Positions 5,492 through 6,484 of a DNA stretch of 6,484 nucleotides are shown one piece after another (position 1 is the first letter of the stretch; every line of letters starts with the position of its first letter). A program made the position numbers and the translations under genes. This DNA comes from Clostridium sp. CAG:1193 (GTDB taxonomy: Bacteria > Bacillota_I > Bacilli_A > RF39 > UBA660): the NCBI GenBank assembly GCA_000436255.1, contig HF990813.1, positions 1-6,484 of the forward strand. Direction: 5' to 3'. A model generated the notes under the pieces. The model was not told the DNA's origin. It worked only from the letters and a program-made list of their open reading frames with translations, and did no database searches.

Positions 5492-5704
5492 CTAATAAAT
5501 TTTTTTGTTTAAATCAAGTCCTAATAATTCAAGTTCAATAATAATTAAATTTATTTCTTCATTAGAAAATCCCATTTGTTTTAAATCTGTTCTTTTTAAT
5601 ATCCATACATCCTCAATACTTCTAATATTATTCTTATTCATTTTATTTAATATATCATTAGTAAGTTTAAGATCTTCAAGTCTATAATTCTTTATTCTAT
5701 TCAT
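5492..5704 (-). CDS. Stand-alone RNA polymerase alpha-CTD-like helix-hairpin-helix protein
   Basis: A 70-residue protein that is almost wholly one domain. Residues 8-66 follow the alpha C-terminal domain of RNA polymerase element by element: RLEDLKLT, then N.L.KM as the first helix, NNIRSIEDVWILKRTDLKQM, the G-containing turn MGFSNEEI, and IIIELELLGLDLNKK, equivalent to the family's closing 'L...GL.L' helix. Alpha-CTD normally binds promoter UP elements and activators as part of the 300-plus-residue alpha subunit; here no N-terminal domain exists. In my by-eye alignment the position of the DNA-contacting Arg265 of E. coli alpha is Asp, while Asn268 appears kept, so it may bind protein rather than DNA. 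The start is the ATG at 5704 with AAAGG 8 nt upstream. The ATGAATAG overlap with the CarD stop couples translation. No terminator follows. Confidence 0.8.
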   Translation of the reverse strand: MNRIKNYRLEDLKLTNDILNKMNKNNIRSIEDVWILKRTDLKQMGFSNEEINLIIIELELLGLDLNKKIY

Positions 5705-6185
5705 CTTTATAACCTTTTTCCACACTATCTACAACATATTTTTTTGTATCTTCATAGTTCATTTTAAGTGCAACTGAAAATTCATTATATAATATCTTTT
5801 CAGCAAGTTTAAAATAAGTATCATCTTTTTCACTTATTTTCTTTTTTTCACGTTTCCTTTTATCGTTTCTTAAATATGAAGTTTTAATAATTTTTATTAG
5901 ATTTTCATGAGTAGCATTTTCTAACAATTTTTTATATTCTTGCTCAATCATTTTCTCATTATCAACTTTAATAATATCAATATTAATAATATTTTTTATA
6001 ATTTCTGCGACTTCATCTTTACTTATAACCCTTCTTATAAAAGAATTATCCACAGGTACTTTTATTGTAAGAGAATCATCGTCAATTGGAAAGAGAACAT
6101 AATATTTTTTATCCTTAATTTCTATTATTTCCTTTATATAGCACACATTATTTCTATATACTATATACTCATTTACCCCAAACAC
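5697..6185 (-). CDS. CarD family transcriptional regulator (RNA polymerase binding)
   Basis: A 162-residue CarD/YdeB-type protein. Residues 1-54 form the RNA polymerase interaction domain shared with TRCF (FGVNEYIVYRNNVCYIKEI, KYYVLFPIDDDSLTIKVPVDN, IRRVIS), which in known members binds the beta subunit. Residues 57-160 are helical, with the family's RNDKRKREKKKISEKDDTYFKLAEKIL region and a highly basic patch at 106-117. Known CarD proteins stabilise the open promoter complex, in mycobacteria with a Trp wedge; this protein has no Trp at all, so that mechanism would need another residue. The start is a GTG at 6185 with AGGAGG 5 nt upstream. The overlapping ATG at 6187 is out of frame and stops after four codons. 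It is the first gene of a pair with the alpha-CTD-like protein, overlapping by 8 nt. Confidence 0.9.
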   Translation of the reverse strand: MFGVNEYIVYRNNVCYIKEIIEIKDKKYYVLFPIDDDSLTIKVPVDNSFIRRVISKDEVAEIIKNIINIDIIKVDNEKMIEQEYKKLLENATHENLIKIIKTSYLRNDKRKREKKKISEKDDTYFKLAEKILYNEFSVALKMNYEDTKKYVVDSVEKGYKDE

Positions 6186-6190
6186 ATTTC

Positions 6191-6196
6191 CCTCCT
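6191..6196 (-). promoter_or_regulatory. Strong ribosome binding site setting a GTG start for CarD
   Basis: AGGAGG with one further G lies 5 nt before the GTG at 6185. It supports GTG as the start, since the only nearby ATG (6185-6187) is in another frame and dead within five codons. Confidence 0.8.
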
Positions 6197-6201
6197 AAAA
6201 A

Positions 6202-6239
6202 CATGTATAATTACTTCTTTTACTTAAAAAATATACATG
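6202..6239 (-). promoter_or_regulatory. Inverted repeat in the CarD leader
   Basis: catgtata (6202-6209) and tatacatg (6232-6239) are exact reverse complements 22 bp apart. In the CarD mRNA they would form a hairpin that ends 5 nt before the ribosome site, so it could affect translation; as DNA they could bind a dimeric regulator just downstream of the promoter. Confidence 0.4.
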
Positions 6240-6251
6240 CGATATAATTAA

Positions 6252-6280
6252 ATTATAACATTTTAAAATTTTTTTCGTAA
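6252..6280 (-). promoter_or_regulatory. Candidate promoter of the CarD/alpha-CTD-like operon
   Basis: An extended -10, TGtTATAAT (hexamer 6252-6257), lies 17 nt from a weak -35, TTACGA (6275-6280). Transcription would start near 6245 and give a leader of about 60 nt that contains the inverted repeat at 6202-6239. Confidence 0.6.
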
Positions 6281-6312
6281 GTTAAAATTGTCACTTATTT
6301 GTAAGTTTTATA

Positions 6313-6321
6313 TGATATAAT
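6313..6321 (+). promoter_or_regulatory. Extended -10 promoter of the VanZ-like gene
   Basis: TGaTATAAT, an extended -10 with a perfect hexamer at 6316-6321. No -35 at standard spacing is convincing: TTGTCA at 6288-6293 is 22 nt away. The motif gtaagtt occurs at 6277-6283 and again at 6301-6307, which might be a regulator site. Confidence 0.6.
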
Positions 6322-6342
6322 ACTACTATTTGGAGGTGCATG

Positions 6343-6484
6343 ATGAATAATTATATTGAGATTATTAAAAATGCCATTTTATTTTTTCCATTAATTGCAT
6401 TTATAATAAGTGTTCCATTTATACTTATTGAATATCATAAATATGGATCAATACATTATTTTAAAACTATAATAATTTATTCAT
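6343..6484 (+). CDS. VanZ-like family membrane protein, 5' part only
   Basis: The first 47 codons of a gene that runs off the right edge. The peptide begins MNNYIEIIKNAILFFPLIAFIISVPF as a first membrane segment, followed by the sequence IEYHKYGSIHYFKTIIIYS, which matches the conserved N-terminal 'YrkYGS...rt.i.YS' region of VanZ-like proteins. VanZ-like proteins are small multi-pass membrane proteins; VanZ itself gives low-level teicoplanin resistance, but most family members have no known role. GGAGG at 6332-6336 is 6 nt before the ATG at 6343 and only 3 nt before the adjacent ATG at 6340, so I prefer 6343. It is divergent from the CarD operon, with 157 bp between them. Confidence 0.75.
   Translation, partial: MNNYIEIIKNAILFFPLIAFIISVPFILIEYHKYGSIHYFKTIIIYS

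Noticed and set aside
5505..5687. 60-codon plus-strand frame, Ser/Phe/Leu-rich
   Set aside because: It is antisense to the alpha-CTD-like gene, whose domain match and coupled start are far stronger.
5940..6227. 95-codon plus-strand frame, Ile/Tyr/Asn-rich
   Set aside because: It is antisense to the CarD gene and has no ribosome site or domain pattern.
364..6484. Alternative genetic code with TGA as tryptophan
   Set aside because: Tryptophans checked in the genes are TGG and full-length frames are obtained with TGA as stop, although no complete gene here happens to end in TGA.
1..6484. CRISPR array, tRNA or rRNA genes
   Set aside because: I see no regularly spaced repeats of CRISPR length and no tRNA or rRNA signature on either strand.

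Overview
The window is very AT-rich DNA. It shows strong AGGAGG/AGGTGAT Shine-Dalgarno sites, sigma-A type promoters (one perfect TTGACA-17-TATAAT, several extended -10 TGnTATAAT) and compact U-tailed terminators. Together with a CarD/YdeB-type regulator, a DUF1292 protein and a VanZ-like protein, this points to a low-GC Bacillota, probably a host-associated Bacilli/Erysipelotrichia-like lineage; the genus cannot be read from the sequence. Tryptophan is written TGG in the genes checked, so the standard bacterial code fits.

Layout: positions 1-363 hold no convincing complete gene. They contain a less AT-rich, hairpin-dense stretch (1-131) ending in a terminator, further hairpins, and two tandem terminators that close the first minus-strand gene. 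At 364-2430 (minus) is a 688-residue surface protein with a signal peptide, three Ig-like repeats, a further extracellular domain, one C-terminal membrane anchor and an Asn-rich tail. At 2551-4021 (minus) is a two-gene operon of a small DUF1292 protein and a membrane-anchored lytic-transglycosylase-like enzyme, overlapping by 8 nt. Diverging from it at 4135-4581 (plus) is a 148-residue protein of unknown function. The two divergent promoters face each other across an inverted repeat. At 4596-5435 (minus) is an ArsP_2/putative manganese-type exporter with its own consensus promoter. At 5492-6185 (minus) is a CarD-family RNA polymerase regulator overlapping by 8 nt with a 70-residue protein that resembles a stand-alone RNA polymerase alpha C-terminal domain. 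A VanZ-like gene starts at 6343 (plus) and runs off the end.

The most unusual unit is the CarD/alpha-CTD-like pair. One protein belongs to a family that binds the beta subunit and the other looks like the promoter-contacting domain of alpha, and they are encoded as a translationally coupled pair. The DUF1292/transglycosylase pair is also notable because the enzyme keeps about 98 residues in the cytoplasm. Four genes show an in-frame GTG inside or next to their Shine-Dalgarno site, exactly 9 nt upstream of a well-placed ATG. In all four I use the ATG, which shortens each protein by three residues compared with the longest reading frame.
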